From: Salegentibacter echinorum
GTDB lineage: Bacteria; Bacteroidota; Bacteroidia; Flavobacteriales; Flavobacteriaceae
DNA: 64,000 nt
NCBI RefSeq assembly: GCF_900129445.1
Contig: NZ_FQVT01000002.1
Span: forward strand, 62,001-126,000
Direction: 5' to 3'
Position 1 is the stretch's first letter. Each line of letters begins with the position of its first letter. The notes beneath the pieces were generated by a model that was given only the letters and a program-made list of their open reading frames with translations, had not been told where the DNA came from and searched no databases. The position numbers and the translations under genes were made by a program. Positions 14,647-23,916 of this stretch are shown here, in pieces.

Positions 14647-15114
14647 ATGGATACTCCATCTACAATAATAGGGCTTGTCCCATTAGCAATTTTCGTGTTG
14701 CCAATCCTCTATCTTATCGTGCAACAAAACAACAAGCAAAAACAAGGTTTAAAAAATTTAAAAAACATAGGCAATAAAAATAATTTACGTTTAGAAAAAA
14801 CAGAAGTTTCTTCTAATCTATTGCTAGGTTTAGATAGCGAAGCACATAAGTTACTGGTCGTTGAGCCTGTGAATAATATGCAACACCGGGTGGTGGACCT
14901 TAGAAAGGTTTCTAGAAGTACTGTGAATGCCGTAGCTTTCCCTAACAATCAAAAACTCATAAAAAGAGTGAGTTTAGACTTACTAAACAGCACCGGCAAA
15001 ATGGATATTGTTTTTTATGATGACGATGATGATAACGACAATCACAATGCTGCAGAACGGCTGGCGGTTGCAAAAAAATGGAATCAGTTAATTAGACCAA
15101 AGTTATCTGCTTAG
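14647..15114 (+). CDS. Membrane-anchored protein of unknown function
   Basis: A 155-residue protein with one N-terminal transmembrane segment (IIGLVPLAIFVLPILYLIV) and a soluble domain after residue 30. That domain has strand-like stretches (HKLLVVEP, HRVVDLRKVSRSTVNAV, KMDIVFYD) and then an acidic run of aspartates (DDDDDNDN) near residue 126. I know of no function; the layout recalls small membrane-anchored proteins with a PH-like fold. It has its own strong terminator and no operon partner. Confidence 0.75.
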   Translation: MDTPSTIIGLVPLAIFVLPILYLIVQQNNKQKQGLKNLKNIGNKNNLRLEKTEVSSNLLLGLDSEAHKLLVVEPVNNMQHRVVDLRKVSRSTVNAVAFPNNQKLIKRVSLDLLNSTGKMDIVFYDDDDDNDNHNAAERLAVAKKWNQLIRPKLSA

Positions 15115-15143
15115 TTCGACATACCAATGTAAAGCAGTAATGT

Positions 15144-15183
15144 AACTCAATCCTGTACTTTTTAAATAATACAGGATTGAGTT
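15144..15183 (+). terminator. Strong hairpin after 14647-15114
   Basis: AACTCAATCCTGTA (15144-15157) pairs perfectly over 14 bases with 15170-15183. The following 279 bases to 15462 are AT-rich and show nothing else I can name beyond the promoter region of the next gene. Confidence 0.75.
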
Positions 15184-15462
15184 TACTTCAGGAAATAAAA
15201 AAATCTAAACCTTCTAAAAAGGTGTTCACTTCTTTAGTTTTAGCGAATTCCCTTTAGGCCTCAGGGTGAGAAAGCTGAAAAATCATTAAAAAACGAAATT
15301 TTCGGACTGAACTCAAGATTTTTTATTCACAAAAAAATGTACTCTTAAAGTAAACAGCTCTTTTCTAAATGATAAGGAGTGTTTTTTATGTTTTAGTATT
15401 TTTTTACAGGTAATTTGAGGATATAATCTTTATTTTAGTGGTTTAAACAACTAAAAACTAAT

Positions 15463-16593
15463 ATGGGATTACTCATTTTATACGCTGTTCTTTCCATTTT
15501 TTTCTCTTTTATGTGTTCTATATTGGAAGCAGCCCTATTGAGTGTAACACCTTCTTACATCAAGATTAAAAATAAAGAGGGCAAGTCTTTTGCCCAAACC
15601 CTGGCAAATTTCAAACAGGATATAGACAAACCTTTAATCGCTATCCTTACGGTAAATACAGTGGCGCACACTGTGGGTGCAATTTTAGTTGGTGTACAGG
15701 CAGAGAAAACCTTTGGTAGTGGTAATAATTCAGTAGGAATTGTTTCAGCAATAATGACCATCGCTATTTTAATTCTTTCAGAAATAATTCCAAAAACAAT
15801 TGGGGCGACCTACTGGAAATCCCTTGGGAATTTCACTGCGCAAACCCTTAAAATAATGATCTTCCCATTAAAATACACGGGAATGCTTTGGCTTATGATG
15901 CTTACCACCAAACTTATTGGTAAATCGGCACATGTGACTTCCATGAACCGGGAAGAATTTGCCGCAATTACCGATGCAGCTGAAGAAGAAGGCGTTTTTG
16001 ATGAAAGTGAGACTACGGTGATTAAGAACTTGCTTGTTTTTAAATCGGTAAAAGCTAAAGATGTTATGACCCCATTTTCGGTTGCCATTATTGAAAACGA
16101 AGACAAAACTGTGGAAGAGTTTCATCAAAATCACCGAAATTTAAATTTTTCGCGTATTCCGGTTTATAAAAATGAAATAAACAATATTACAGGGTTTATT
16201 TTAAAAGACGATGTACTCGAGCAGATGATAGATGATAAAGGAAAAGTGCCCTTAAAAGACTTAAAGCGCGACATCTTTATGAGCGCTGAAGACACCCCTA
16301 TTCCAGAACTTTTTGAAACTTTTGTACAAAAACGAGCCCATATCTCCATGATTGTAGATGAATATGGCAATACCGTTGGCCTGGTTAGTATGGAAGATAT
16401 TATTGAAACATTACTGGGGCTGGAGATCATGGATGAAAGTGATAGTATTGAAGACATGCAGGTACTTGCCAGGCAAAATTGGGAGAAAAGAGCGAAACGA
16501 CTGGGTATTATTCAACGTAAGGAAAATGAAGAAACCAATTATCCCACAGATGCAAACAGATCTAAAAACTCCCCTGGGGACGGCCAGGATTAG
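15463..16593 (+). CDS. CNNM/CorC-type protein: DUF21 membrane domain plus CBS pair
   Basis: A 376-residue protein often annotated as hemolysin-like. Residues 1-~175 are the DUF21/CNNM membrane domain with about four hydrophobic segments, including ILTVNTVAHTVGAILVG and ILSEIIPKTIGATYWKSL, the family signature. Residues ~190-325 are two CBS motifs (RIPVYKNEINNITGFILKDD; HISMIVDEYGNTVGLVSMED), which bind adenine nucleotides. Members are linked to Mg2+ or other divalent cation export. The usual C-terminal CorC/HlyC domain is absent. The last 44 bases overlap the next gene in another frame, indicating one transcription unit. Confidence 0.9.
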   Translation: MGLLILYAVLSIFFSFMCSILEAALLSVTPSYIKIKNKEGKSFAQTLANFKQDIDKPLIAILTVNTVAHTVGAILVGVQAEKTFGSGNNSVGIVSAIMTIAILILSEIIPKTIGATYWKSLGNFTAQTLKIMIFPLKYTGMLWLMMLTTKLIGKSAHVTSMNREEFAAITDAAEEEGVFDESETTVIKNLLVFKSVKAKDVMTPFSVAIIENEDKTVEEFHQNHRNLNFSRIPVYKNEINNITGFILKDDVLEQMIDDKGKVPLKDLKRDIFMSAEDTPIPELFETFVQKRAHISMIVDEYGNTVGLVSMEDIIETLLGLEIMDESDSIEDMQVLARQNWEKRAKRLGIIQRKENEETNYPTDANRSKNSPGDGQD

Positions 16594-17020
16594 TGGAAGT
16601 GAGGCGGGAATTTCAGAAATAAAAATTCTTGAAGAAGAACACCCCGAATCCCAAAATGTGCCAGACTTTTTAGAACCGGCAGTAAGGCAATTACAACAAT
16701 ATTTTAAAGGAGATTTAGAGCAATTTAATTTAGAGATTAATTTGCAGGGAAGTGAGTTCCAGAAAAAAGTTTGGCGGGCATTGCAAGCTATTCCTTATGG
16801 AAAAACCTGTTCCTATTTAGCATTGGCCAAAGAAATTGGCGATGTAAAAGCGATAAGGGCCGTGGCAGCCGCTAACGGTAGAAATCCGCTGTGGATAGTC
16901 ATTCCCTGTCACAGGGTAATAGGTAGCGACGGTTCTTTAACCGGTTATGCCGGTGGTTTGCACCGAAAAAAATGGCTGCTGGAACACGAAAACAGGTTTA
17001 CCCAACTTTCATTATTTTAA
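16550..17020 (+). CDS. ogt: Methylated-DNA-protein cysteine methyltransferase
   Basis: Repairs O6-alkylguanine by transferring the alkyl group to its own cysteine. Starting at MQTDLKTPLGTARI gives 156 residues, normal for Ogt-type proteins; Met at 16526 is an alternative. The active site WIVIPCHRVIGSDG is intact, preceded by FQKKVWRALQAIPYGKTCSY and AVAAANGRNPL. It overlaps the CNNM gene by 44 bases and is followed after 11 bases by the serine hydrolase gene. The open frame extends upstream to 16358, but those residues are antisense-like to CBS coding and are not part of the family. Confidence 0.93.
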   Translation: MQTDLKTPLGTARISGSEAGISEIKILEEEHPESQNVPDFLEPAVRQLQQYFKGDLEQFNLEINLQGSEFQKKVWRALQAIPYGKTCSYLALAKEIGDVKAIRAVAAANGRNPLWIVIPCHRVIGSDGSLTGYAGGLHRKKWLLEHENRFTQLSLF

Positions 17021-17031
17021 AACAACACATT

Positions 17032-18180
17032 ATGAAAAGGTTTTTGAAAATAATTGGTACGATAATCCTGGTGCTTTCCATTGCAATTCTTATCCTTATC
17101 ATTTTTGACTTCGGCTATATTTTTCGCGGCATGCAGGTCACTTATTTTCAAGGGCACAAAACTGCTTATATTGATGATTATCCCAATTTTAAGAACAGAA
17201 AAATTGAATCCAAAGCTACAGCCAAAAAATGGCCGGAACATTCCGAATACAATTCCGAAAACGCTACCCAGGAACTTTCAGCATTAAATGAAGAACTGGA
17301 AACTGCCGCTTTTTTAATTATAAAAAATGATAGTATTTGGTTTGAAAAATATTACCAGGAATATAATGCTGCTTCAAAAACAAATTCTTTTTCTATGGCA
17401 AAGAGCATTGTATCGGCATTGCTGGGGAAAGCGATTAAAGACGGTCATATCACCAGTTTAGAACAACCGGTTTCAGATTTTTATCCTCAGTATAATTCGG
17501 CATTAAAGGTGGGCGATCTTGCCTCGATGTCTTCTGGTTTAAACTGGAACGAAAATTACTACAACCCTTTTGGGATGACTGCAAGGGCTTATTTCGACGA
17601 AAATATAAGGGAATTGGTGTTGCGGTTAAAGGTTACTGAAATTCCGGGAGAGAGTTTTAAATACCTTAGTGGCAATACTATCTTACTGGGTATGGTTATA
17701 GAAAAAGCAAGCGGGATGAATTTGTCTGAATACTTAAGTGAAAGCTTTTGGAAACCCCTAAATATGCAACACGATGCCCTATGGCAATTAGATAGTGAGA
17801 AGAGCGGGATGGAAAAAGCCTACTGCTGCATCGCTTCTAACGCACGGGATTTTGCACGTTTTGGAAAGTTGTTTAAAAATAATGGCAAATGGGAGGGCAA
17901 GCAAATTCTAACTAATGATTTTGTAAAAACCGCCACAAGTCCCAGGTTTGAGGAGAGTCCGCAGTATGGGTATGGGTTCTGGCTAAGCGATTATAAGGAC
18001 AAGGACATTTTTTATATGCGCGGAATAAGGGGACAATACGTAATTGTGATTCCCGAAGATGACCTCATAATTGTAAGATTGGGGGAAAACCTCATCAAAA
18101 AAGAAGAGGACGAAAAGCACGCTCCCGATTTCTATAAGTATATTGATGAGACTTATAAAATGCTAAATGATGCTGCATAA
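17032..18180 (+). CDS. Membrane-anchored serine hydrolase (beta-lactamase class C fold)
   Basis: A 382-residue protein starting MKRFLKIIGTIILVLSIAIL, an uncleaved anchor or signal segment. The catalytic SxxK motif is SMAK in NSFSMAKSIVSALLGKAIKD, followed by class C-like segments LASMSSGLNWNENYYNPF and YLSGNTILLGMVIEKASG (YxN-like). The C-terminal YGYGFWLSDY and RGIRGQYVIVIPEDDLIIVR fit esterases and peptidases of this fold. The substrate is unknown; it need not act on antibiotics. It belongs to the CNNM-ogt-hydrolase-exonuclease run, with a 14-base overlap with the next gene. Confidence 0.88.
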   Translation: MKRFLKIIGTIILVLSIAILILIIFDFGYIFRGMQVTYFQGHKTAYIDDYPNFKNRKIESKATAKKWPEHSEYNSENATQELSALNEELETAAFLIIKNDSIWFEKYYQEYNAASKTNSFSMAKSIVSALLGKAIKDGHITSLEQPVSDFYPQYNSALKVGDLASMSSGLNWNENYYNPFGMTARAYFDENIRELVLRLKVTEIPGESFKYLSGNTILLGMVIEKASGMNLSEYLSESFWKPLNMQHDALWQLDSEKSGMEKAYCCIASNARDFARFGKLFKNNGKWEGKQILTNDFVKTATSPRFEESPQYGYGFWLSDYKDKDIFYMRGIRGQYVIVIPEDDLIIVRLGENLIKKEEDEKHAPDFYKYIDETYKMLNDAA

Positions 18181-18883
18181 AATAAAGCTGGAACATATTT
18201 TATTTTTGGACATTGAAACGGTTCCAGAGTATCAAAATTATGAGCAACTTCCAGAAGCGAAACGTTTGCTTTGGGAAGAAAAGTCTTTTTACCAACGCAA
18301 GGAAGAGTTTACTGCGCAAGAATTTTATGAAAGAGCGGGAATATGGGCAGAATTTGGAAAGATTGTATGTATTTCGGTTGGATTTTTTAGGTTTAAAGAC
18401 GGGCAACGACATTTTAGAATTACCACTTTTAAAAATGATGAAAAAACCCTTTTACAAGAATTCACCAATTTATTGAATAAACATTTTAGCAAACCCAAAC
18501 ACTTGCTTTGCGCCCATAATGGCAAAGAATTCGATTTTCCTTTTATCGCCAGGCGTTTATTGATTCACGATTTACCCCTACCTTCAAAATTAAACCTTTT
18601 TGGAAAAAAGCCCTGGGAGGTAGCGCATTTAGACCCCCTGGAACTCTGGAAATTTGGGGATTATAAGCATTTCACTTCTTTAAAATTACTCACTAATGTG
18701 CTAAATATTCCATCACCAAAAGATGATATTTCAGGAAAAGATGTTTGCGCAGTATATTATGAGGAGCAAGATTTAGATCGAATTGTAACTTATTGCGAAA
18801 AAGATGTGCTGGCAATCGCACAGGTAATTCTTAAATTGAGACAGGAAAATCTTTTAGAGGACTCTGAAGTTATCCTGGTTTAA
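18167..18883 (+). CDS. Predicted 3'-5' exonuclease (PolB exonuclease-like, DEDDy)
   Basis: A 238-residue protein of the RNase H-like exonuclease superfamily related to the proofreading domain of family B polymerases. Motif I is FLDIETVP (residues ~12-19), motif II LCAHNGKEFDFPFIARRL (~112-130), and motif III near VTYCEKDVLAIAQVILKLR (~206-224), which supplies the YxxxD pair of the DEDDy type. It probably acts in DNA repair or nucleic-acid turnover in the cytoplasm. The start overlaps the serine hydrolase by 14 bases, so translation is likely coupled. Confidence 0.88.
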   Translation: MMLHKIKLEHILFLDIETVPEYQNYEQLPEAKRLLWEEKSFYQRKEEFTAQEFYERAGIWAEFGKIVCISVGFFRFKDGQRHFRITTFKNDEKTLLQEFTNLLNKHFSKPKHLLCAHNGKEFDFPFIARRLLIHDLPLPSKLNLFGKKPWEVAHLDPLELWKFGDYKHFTSLKLLTNVLNIPSPKDDISGKDVCAVYYEEQDLDRIVTYCEKDVLAIAQVILKLRQENLLEDSEVILV

Positions 18884-19080
18884 GATCAGTTAGAATTCGA
18901 AATAAATAAAAGAACAACAATAACATAACTACAAAAAGCCTCCAAAAAGTTATCTATGTATTGGTTATCAGTCTCTTGATATGAGTTTTATCATATTACT
19001 GCTGATTTTAACCTTCTCTAAAGTAATATGAGTTATATAATTACTAACTTTAGTTAACTAATTTATAAAAACCCAATGAT

Positions 19081-19446
19081 ATGTATTTATATATTGAAAT
19101 GTGGAACGTAACCCGTAAATGGCTTAAACTTTCTGTAGAAGAACGCCGACAAATTTTCACAAATATGGAAGACCGTATTAAGGAGATGAAAGACCGTGGT
19201 GTAGAAAACATGGGCTGGGCACGTAACGACGAGCACACACCATATAGAAGTGATTACAGGTATATAACGGTATGGAAAATGCCTTCTAAAGACGAGGTTA
19301 AAATGCTTGAAGACAACCTGGACAAAGTGGGTTGGTACAAATATTTCTCCCAGGCAAATTCCAGGGGAGAAGTTATTTCCCGCGATTCTGCTATAGACTT
19401 TTTGGTAAATCTCAAAGAAACTTCAACTTCCTTTTTAGATGCTTAG
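19081..19446 (+). CDS. Small conserved protein, function unknown (DUF6616-like)
   Basis: A 121-residue soluble protein. Features are MYLYIEMWNVTRKWLKLS at the start, a helical segment EERRQIFTNMEDRIKEMKDR, then GVENMGWARNDEHTPYRSDYRY, ITVWKMPSKDEV and WYKYFSQANSRGEVIS. The pattern suggests a ferredoxin-like alpha/beta-barrel (dimeric ABM) fold and reminds me of DUF6616 proteins, which I cannot verify here. It is a monocistronic gene with a clear terminator at 19483-19523. No signal peptide or metal site stands out. Confidence 0.75.
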   Translation: MYLYIEMWNVTRKWLKLSVEERRQIFTNMEDRIKEMKDRGVENMGWARNDEHTPYRSDYRYITVWKMPSKDEVKMLEDNLDKVGWYKYFSQANSRGEVISRDSAIDFLVNLKETSTSFLDA

Positions 19447-19482
19447 ATAAACGCGAAAACGATGTAAAAGCATTTTAGCATT

Positions 19483-19523
19483 AACAACAAAAGCCTTCTA
19501 CCTATGTGGAAGGCTTTGTTGTT
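19483..19523 (+). terminator. Terminator after 19081-19446
   Basis: AACAACAAAAGCCTTC (19483-19498) pairs with GAAGGCTTTGTTGTT (19509-19523) with one bulged A. Confidence 0.7.
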
Positions 19524-19626
19524 GAAAACCAGCCTGTAAAGAATTGAGCATAAGAATGCCATAATTCATATGGGAATTTTGTGAATATCTATTGTTTATT
19601 TTAAGCATCAGCCCTTTTTTAAATCC

Positions 19627-19634
19627 TATTTTTG
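19627..19634 (+). promoter_or_regulatory. -7 promoter element of the DUF4494 gene
   Basis: TATTTTTG matches TAnnTTTG, 21 bases before the ATG at 19656. No clear -33 TTG. Confidence 0.5.
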
Positions 19635-19655
19635 GCAGCTCAAAAAAAATAAGAT

Positions 19656-20153
19656 ATGAGCGTAACTTGGTATGAATGTAAGGTGAAATACAAAAAAACA
19701 CACGAAACCGGAGAGCAAAAAATGGCCACAGATACTTACCTGTTGGATGCAGTATCTTATACAGAAGCAGAAGCCAGGATTACTGAAGAGATGAAAACCT
19801 ATACAGAAGAAGATTTTAGGATTATGAATATTAAGGTCGCTAATTTTTCTGAAGTCCATCCTTTTGAAAACTCCGATCGTTGGTTCAAAGCTAAAGTGTC
19901 CCTGGTGGCTATGGATGAAGAAAGCGGAAAAGAGAAAAAGACCAATATTTACCTACTGGTGCAAGCCAATGATGTAAAAGAGGCTTTTGAAAATACCACC
20001 ACCGCTATGGAAGAAACCATGGGCGATTATACCATCCCGGCAATTACCGAATCTCCAATTTTAGATGTCTTTCCCTATTTTACCGGAGAGGAAGAACAAC
20101 TGGAGAAATTTAATGTCCTGGAAAAAACGGAAACCGAGGAAGAGGAAGAGTAA
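19656..20153 (+). CDS. DUF4494 domain protein
   Basis: A 165-residue soluble protein matching the Bacteroidota-specific DUF4494 pattern: MSVTWYECKVKYKKTHETGE, the KMATDTYLLDAVSYTEAEARI stretch, then FSEVHPFENSDRWFKAKVSL, TNIYLLVQANDVKEAFEN and TIPAITESPILDVFPYF, with an acidic tail (TETEEEEE). No function is established for the family, which is widely conserved in the phylum. It has its own promoter element and a strong terminator, so it is likely a single-gene transcript. Confidence 0.88.
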   Translation: MSVTWYECKVKYKKTHETGEQKMATDTYLLDAVSYTEAEARITEEMKTYTEEDFRIMNIKVANFSEVHPFENSDRWFKAKVSLVAMDEESGKEKKTNIYLLVQANDVKEAFENTTTAMEETMGDYTIPAITESPILDVFPYFTGEEEQLEKFNVLEKTETEEEEE

Positions 20154-20164
20154 TTATCTTTCAC

Positions 20165-20209
20165 TAATCTAAAAAGCATCTCCTGTCTAAGAGATGCTTT
20201 TTTAGATTA
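20165..20209 (+). terminator. Terminator after the DUF4494 gene
   Basis: TAATCTAAAAAGCATCTC (20165-20182) faces GAGATGCTTTTTTAGATTA (20191-20209); the stem is long and includes the T-run. The remaining 400 bases to 20609 hold no gene I can support; a TCACGTC...GACGTGA inverted repeat lies near 20264-20291. Confidence 0.85.
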
Positions 20210-20609
20210 TTAGAAGTTTTAAAGAAGATTATTTGTGACCACTATTGGCTGGTTAAAGAATCTGGATCACGTCGCAAAATACAGGACGTGACTGCACAAT
20301 GCAAAATAGCTCTTTTAAATGAAATTGGATAAATTATAAACGATTAAACGTTATTGCATCAGTACATAAATTTGTCTACGGTTAGAGCATCTATCGGGGC
20401 AATTGCGACGAATCCATAATTATTATCATTTTTGCATCCAGAGAAATCCTTTTACCGAAAAATTTATTAGCTACACTTTAGGCTTAATCTGCCTCTGAAT
20501 ACAACAATTTCTGAATATTTTTGAACTTTTAGCCGCTATTTATAAAAAAACCAAATATTTTAGATTAAATTCTATAATTTGTAGGCTGTGTTATTCTAAT
20601 TCAGCAAAA

Positions 20610-22817
20610 ATGAAAAAAATATTTCTGTTTCTTATCCTCAGCTCGGGCTTACTATGTAGTGGCCAAACCACTCAAAAATTTAATCTGGACTTCGAAAAAA
20701 AACAAGAAAATAGCTTTCTGCCAAAAGGCTGGATTAAATGGGGAACATACCTATTAGAAACGGACACCCTAAACGTACATAGCGGTAAAAAGTCTTTAAA
20801 GATAACCCAGGGAGATAATGGAAACAGATTTGGTAGTGCTGCTTATAAAATCCCTGCAAATTATACAGGAAGGACCATCACACTAGAAGGCTATATGAAA
20901 TTAAAGAATGTAGAAAATGGATTTGCCGGATTGTTACTCCGTATTGATGGAAATGAGGGCGCCCTTGCATTTGATAATATGGACAAGAAGAATATTTCGG
21001 GAACAAGGGATTGGGAAAAATATAGTATCTCTTTAAATTATCCTGAGGGAGCTGAAACTATTTATGTGGGAGGTATTCTAAGCGGAAATGGAGAAGTCTG
21101 GCTTGATAACTTTGAGTTGCGCCTAGACGGGAAAAATATTCAAACGCTTAAAGAAATCGAGAAAGAATTTACAGAAGCTCAATTAGACACCGTGTTTGAC
21201 CAGGGCTCAAATCTTAAAATCCCTAAATTAACTCCAAAAAAGATTAATGATCTTGAACTGCTCGGTAAAGTTTGGGGATTTCTAAAATATTACCATCCCG
21301 CAATTTCACAGGGAGATTATAATTGGGATTATGAACTATTTAGGTTTTTGCCGGATTATATCGCTAATAAAAATAAAAAAGAGAGAAACACACTACTTAT
21401 AAACTGGATCGATTCTTTGGGTCCATTGCCAGCATGCACAAATTGTAAACCAACCGATGAAAATGCAATCATTAAACCAGATTTTGGCTGGATAAAAAAA
21501 CTAAACCAACGCCTAAGAAAAAAGCTATTTTCAGTTTATAAAAACAGGTCGCAGGGGAAACACTTTTATATAAGCGCGGCTTCCACAGGAAACCCAAAGT
21601 TTAAAAATGAAAACGATTATAAAAACATGCCTTATCCCGATGTTGGATTTCGGCTTTTAGCGCTTTACAGATATTGGAATATGATTAATTATTTCTTTCC
21701 GTATAAAGATTTAACAGATAATGATTGGCGTAGGGTTCTTAAAGAATATATTCCAGAATTTATACAGGCGGGGAATGAATTGGAATATGAATTGGCCAGT
21801 GTAAAGCTAATTGCAGAAGTTCGTGATACACACGCAAATTTATGGGGTGGGGGCGATGAAATTGCACACTGGAAGGGCAACTGTTTTCCACCGGTTTATA
21901 CGCAATTTATTGAAAATAAGCTTGTGGTCACAGATTATTATAATGATGAACACAAAGACGAAACAGGACTAAAAATTGGTGATATTATTACGCATATTAA
22001 CGGAGAAAGCATCCAGGAGATTGTAGAAAGAAAATCCGGGTATTATCCGGCTTCTAATGTACCTACGCGCTTAAGGAACATTTCCAGAGATTTATTGCGT
22101 TCCAATGCTACCGAAATTGAAATAAGGATCATTTCCGGAAAAGCTTCCGAAGAAACTAAAAAGCTAAAATTATATCCCAGGGGTGATCTTAATATGAAAG
22201 CCTGGTATAAAAAAGATGACGGTAAATCCTTCAAATTATTAGAAAATAACATTGGTTACGTAAGCCTGGGAACGATAAAGGATAAGGATATTCCTCAAAT
22301 TAAAGAAAAGTTTAAAGACACCAGGGGCATTATCATAGATATAAGAAATTATCCCTCCACTTTCGTTCCTTTTAGTTTGGGCTCTTTTTTTGTTTCCCAA
22401 AAAACTCCGTTTGTTAAGTTCACTACAGTAAACCTAAACAATCCGGGAGAGTTTCAATTCATTAACCCAATAGAAATTCCCAGTACCGGGAATACTTACA
22501 AGGGTCAATTAATTGTGTTGGTGAACGAAAGAACCCAAAGTCAGGCAGAATATACCGCAATGGCATTTAGAGCCGGGGATAACACAAAAATTATAGGCAG
22601 CACCACTGCCGGGGCAGACGGAAATGTCTCAGAAATCCTATTGCCGGGCGGACTTAGAACAATGATATCGGGCATTGGCGTTTTTTATCCCGATGGCGGG
22701 GAAACGCAAAGAATAGGTATAGTCCCCGATGTGGAAGTAAAACCGACTATTAAAGGAATTAGGGAGAATAAGGATGAATTGCTGGATAAAGCTATCGAAA
22801 TTATAATAGAGGAGTGA
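20610..22817 (+). CDS. Secreted S41-family peptidase with N-terminal jelly-roll-like domain
   Basis: A 735-residue protein with a signal peptide (MKKIFLFLILSSGLLCSG). Residues ~22-175 look like a carbohydrate-binding-type jelly roll (GKKSLKITQGDNGNRFGSAA, ITLEGYMKLKNVENGFAGLL, WLDNFELRLDG). A helical tricorn-core-like region follows, then a PDZ-like part (~450-520, GLKIGDIITHINGESI). The S41 catalytic domain is at ~545-720, with NERTQSQAEYTAMAFRAG carrying the serine (TQSQAE) and STTAGADGNVSEILLPGG. S41 enzymes process tails of exported proteins or degrade peptides; the target is unknown. It is monocistronic, and the next DNA is an AT-rich accessory patch. Confidence 0.88.
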   Translation: MKKIFLFLILSSGLLCSGQTTQKFNLDFEKKQENSFLPKGWIKWGTYLLETDTLNVHSGKKSLKITQGDNGNRFGSAAYKIPANYTGRTITLEGYMKLKNVENGFAGLLLRIDGNEGALAFDNMDKKNISGTRDWEKYSISLNYPEGAETIYVGGILSGNGEVWLDNFELRLDGKNIQTLKEIEKEFTEAQLDTVFDQGSNLKIPKLTPKKINDLELLGKVWGFLKYYHPAISQGDYNWDYELFRFLPDYIANKNKKERNTLLINWIDSLGPLPACTNCKPTDENAIIKPDFGWIKKLNQRLRKKLFSVYKNRSQGKHFYISAASTGNPKFKNENDYKNMPYPDVGFRLLALYRYWNMINYFFPYKDLTDNDWRRVLKEYIPEFIQAGNELEYELASVKLIAEVRDTHANLWGGGDEIAHWKGNCFPPVYTQFIENKLVVTDYYNDEHKDETGLKIGDIITHINGESIQEIVERKSGYYPASNVPTRLRNISRDLLRSNATEIEIRIISGKASEETKKLKLYPRGDLNMKAWYKKDDGKSFKLLENNIGYVSLGTIKDKDIPQIKEKFKDTRGIIIDIRNYPSTFVPFSLGSFFVSQKTPFVKFTTVNLNNPGEFQFINPIEIPSTGNTYKGQLIVLVNERTQSQAEYTAMAFRAGDNTKIIGSTTAGADGNVSEILLPGGLRTMISGIGVFYPDGGETQRIGIVPDVEVKPTIKGIRENKDELLDKAIEIIIEE

Positions 22818-22879
22818 AATTTGGGGTAAGTTGAATTTAAGTAAATGTCTTTCTAAGCTTTAAATTCCTGGAAAAATAG

Positions 22880-23107
22880 CGACTGGTTTGGAACTGTTCT
22901 AAGCGCGTTTCAGAACTCTACACAGACTTTTATACTACTGAAGAGTTTTTAGAGAATTTTAAGCGCTCAAATGCAATCCTGAAGGAGTTTGAGGTTAAGG
23001 ACCATATAGATCAGCCTTTTCTTCAAATTAAAATGATTGATCTTAATAGAAAGACCTTACCTCTTTACCGAAGATTAGATGAAAAGAATAGAAATAAACA
23101 AACTTAA
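22880..23107 (+). pseudogene. Orphan coding fragment without start codon
   Basis: After an in-frame TAG at 22877, 75 codons remain open to TAA at 23105. They read as plausible protein: SKRVSELYTDFYTTEEFLEN, then KRSNAILKEFEVKDHIDQPF and LPLYRRLDEKNRNKQT. No ATG, GTG or TTG precedes the body, so this looks like the 3' end of a gene whose front has been lost. I do not recognise the family. It converges on and overlaps by four bases the end of the minus-strand gene at 23104-23916, at the left edge of an AT-rich island. Confidence 0.4.
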
Positions 23108-23916
23108 TAAGAATTACAACTCACCTTTTCGTATCGAGGATACTCTTTATTCATTTGATTTTTTAAAAAATAACCGATCTTCAAAGTTCTATTAGGTTTT
23201 TTCAAGTAATTCTTTATTCTAAAAGCGTTTAAACCCTTTTGAGGCAAGTATGCTTGATCAAACTCTCTGAAAAATAATGAATCGTTCCTTTTTTCAGTAA
23301 CCGTTATATATATATAGGCTATCTTATCTACTAATTTATTATCATTTATTTTTAAGACTAAATCTACGTAATCTGAAACTGAATCTGTGGGACAATGAAA
23401 TTCGAAATTCGAAGTGTTTCCTGAACTTGTATGTCCTTTTATATTTTCTAAATTTTCAAACTCTTCGCTGATCTCATTATATGTTTCAATCTTATCAATA
23501 CTAAGAGAAGTTGATTTAATGGAGTTTCTAACTTCTGTCTTTATGCCTTCTTTTTCACCAATAATCTTTTCCTGTCTTTCGATTTTCTTTAATAATTGAT
23601 TTAATCTACTATTTAAACTTGTCAAACTATCTAATGCTTTTTTTCTTTCAAAGTCGGACGAAGGAATTGAATCTAAATCTGCAGTTAAATAAGATCGATA
23701 CTTTTTTATTTCGCTCTCTAAATTATTTTGATAATAATAATCCATTAAAAAGACTGATACTACAGTAGACACTACAGCAACAAGTGGTACTATTTTAAAG
23801 AACAGCTTTTTATCACTTTTTACTTTCACTGTTTTTTTTCCATATGCCAGTATTGTAATAAAAGTCAATACGATTAATGAAATAGAAACAATCAATAAGT
23901 AGTCAATATCATTCAT
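23104..23916 (-). CDS. Two-TM coiled-coil membrane protein, unknown
   Basis: A 270-residue protein of unknown family. Hydrophobic segments at about 7-25 (LLIVSISLIVLTFITILAYG) and 42-60 (KIVPLVAVVSTVVSVFLMDY) bracket a short basic loop. Residues ~63-155 are strongly coiled-coil (SLTSLNSRLNQLLKKIERQE). The C-terminal ~110 residues look like a beta-rich extracytoplasmic domain (NFEFHCPTDSVSDYVDLVLK, IAYIYITVTEK). It is the third of three overlapping genes (4-base overlap with the one before). The DNA is visibly more AT-rich than the flanks and all three lie beside a tRNA gene, suggesting acquisition. No function can be assigned. Confidence 0.75.
   Translation of the reverse strand: MNDIDYLLIVSISLIVLTFITILAYGKKTVKVKSDKKLFFKIVPLVAVVSTVVSVFLMDYYYQNNLESEIKKYRSYLTADLDSIPSSDFERKKALDSLTSLNSRLNQLLKKIERQEKIIGEKEGIKTEVRNSIKSTSLSIDKIETYNEISEEFENLENIKGHTSSGNTSNFEFHCPTDSVSDYVDLVLKINDNKLVDKIAYIYITVTEKRNDSLFFREFDQAYLPQKGLNAFRIKNYLKKPNRTLKIGYFLKNQMNKEYPRYEKVSCNSY

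Noticed and set aside
16358-16549. Longer reading frame for the DNA methyltransferase
   Set aside because: The extension runs through the CBS coding region of the CNNM gene in another frame and has no family similarity; the Ogt body begins at 16550.
17032-18180. Beta-lactamase resistance gene
   Set aside because: The class C fold is shared by esterases and peptidases; membrane anchoring and operon context do not suggest antibiotic hydrolysis.
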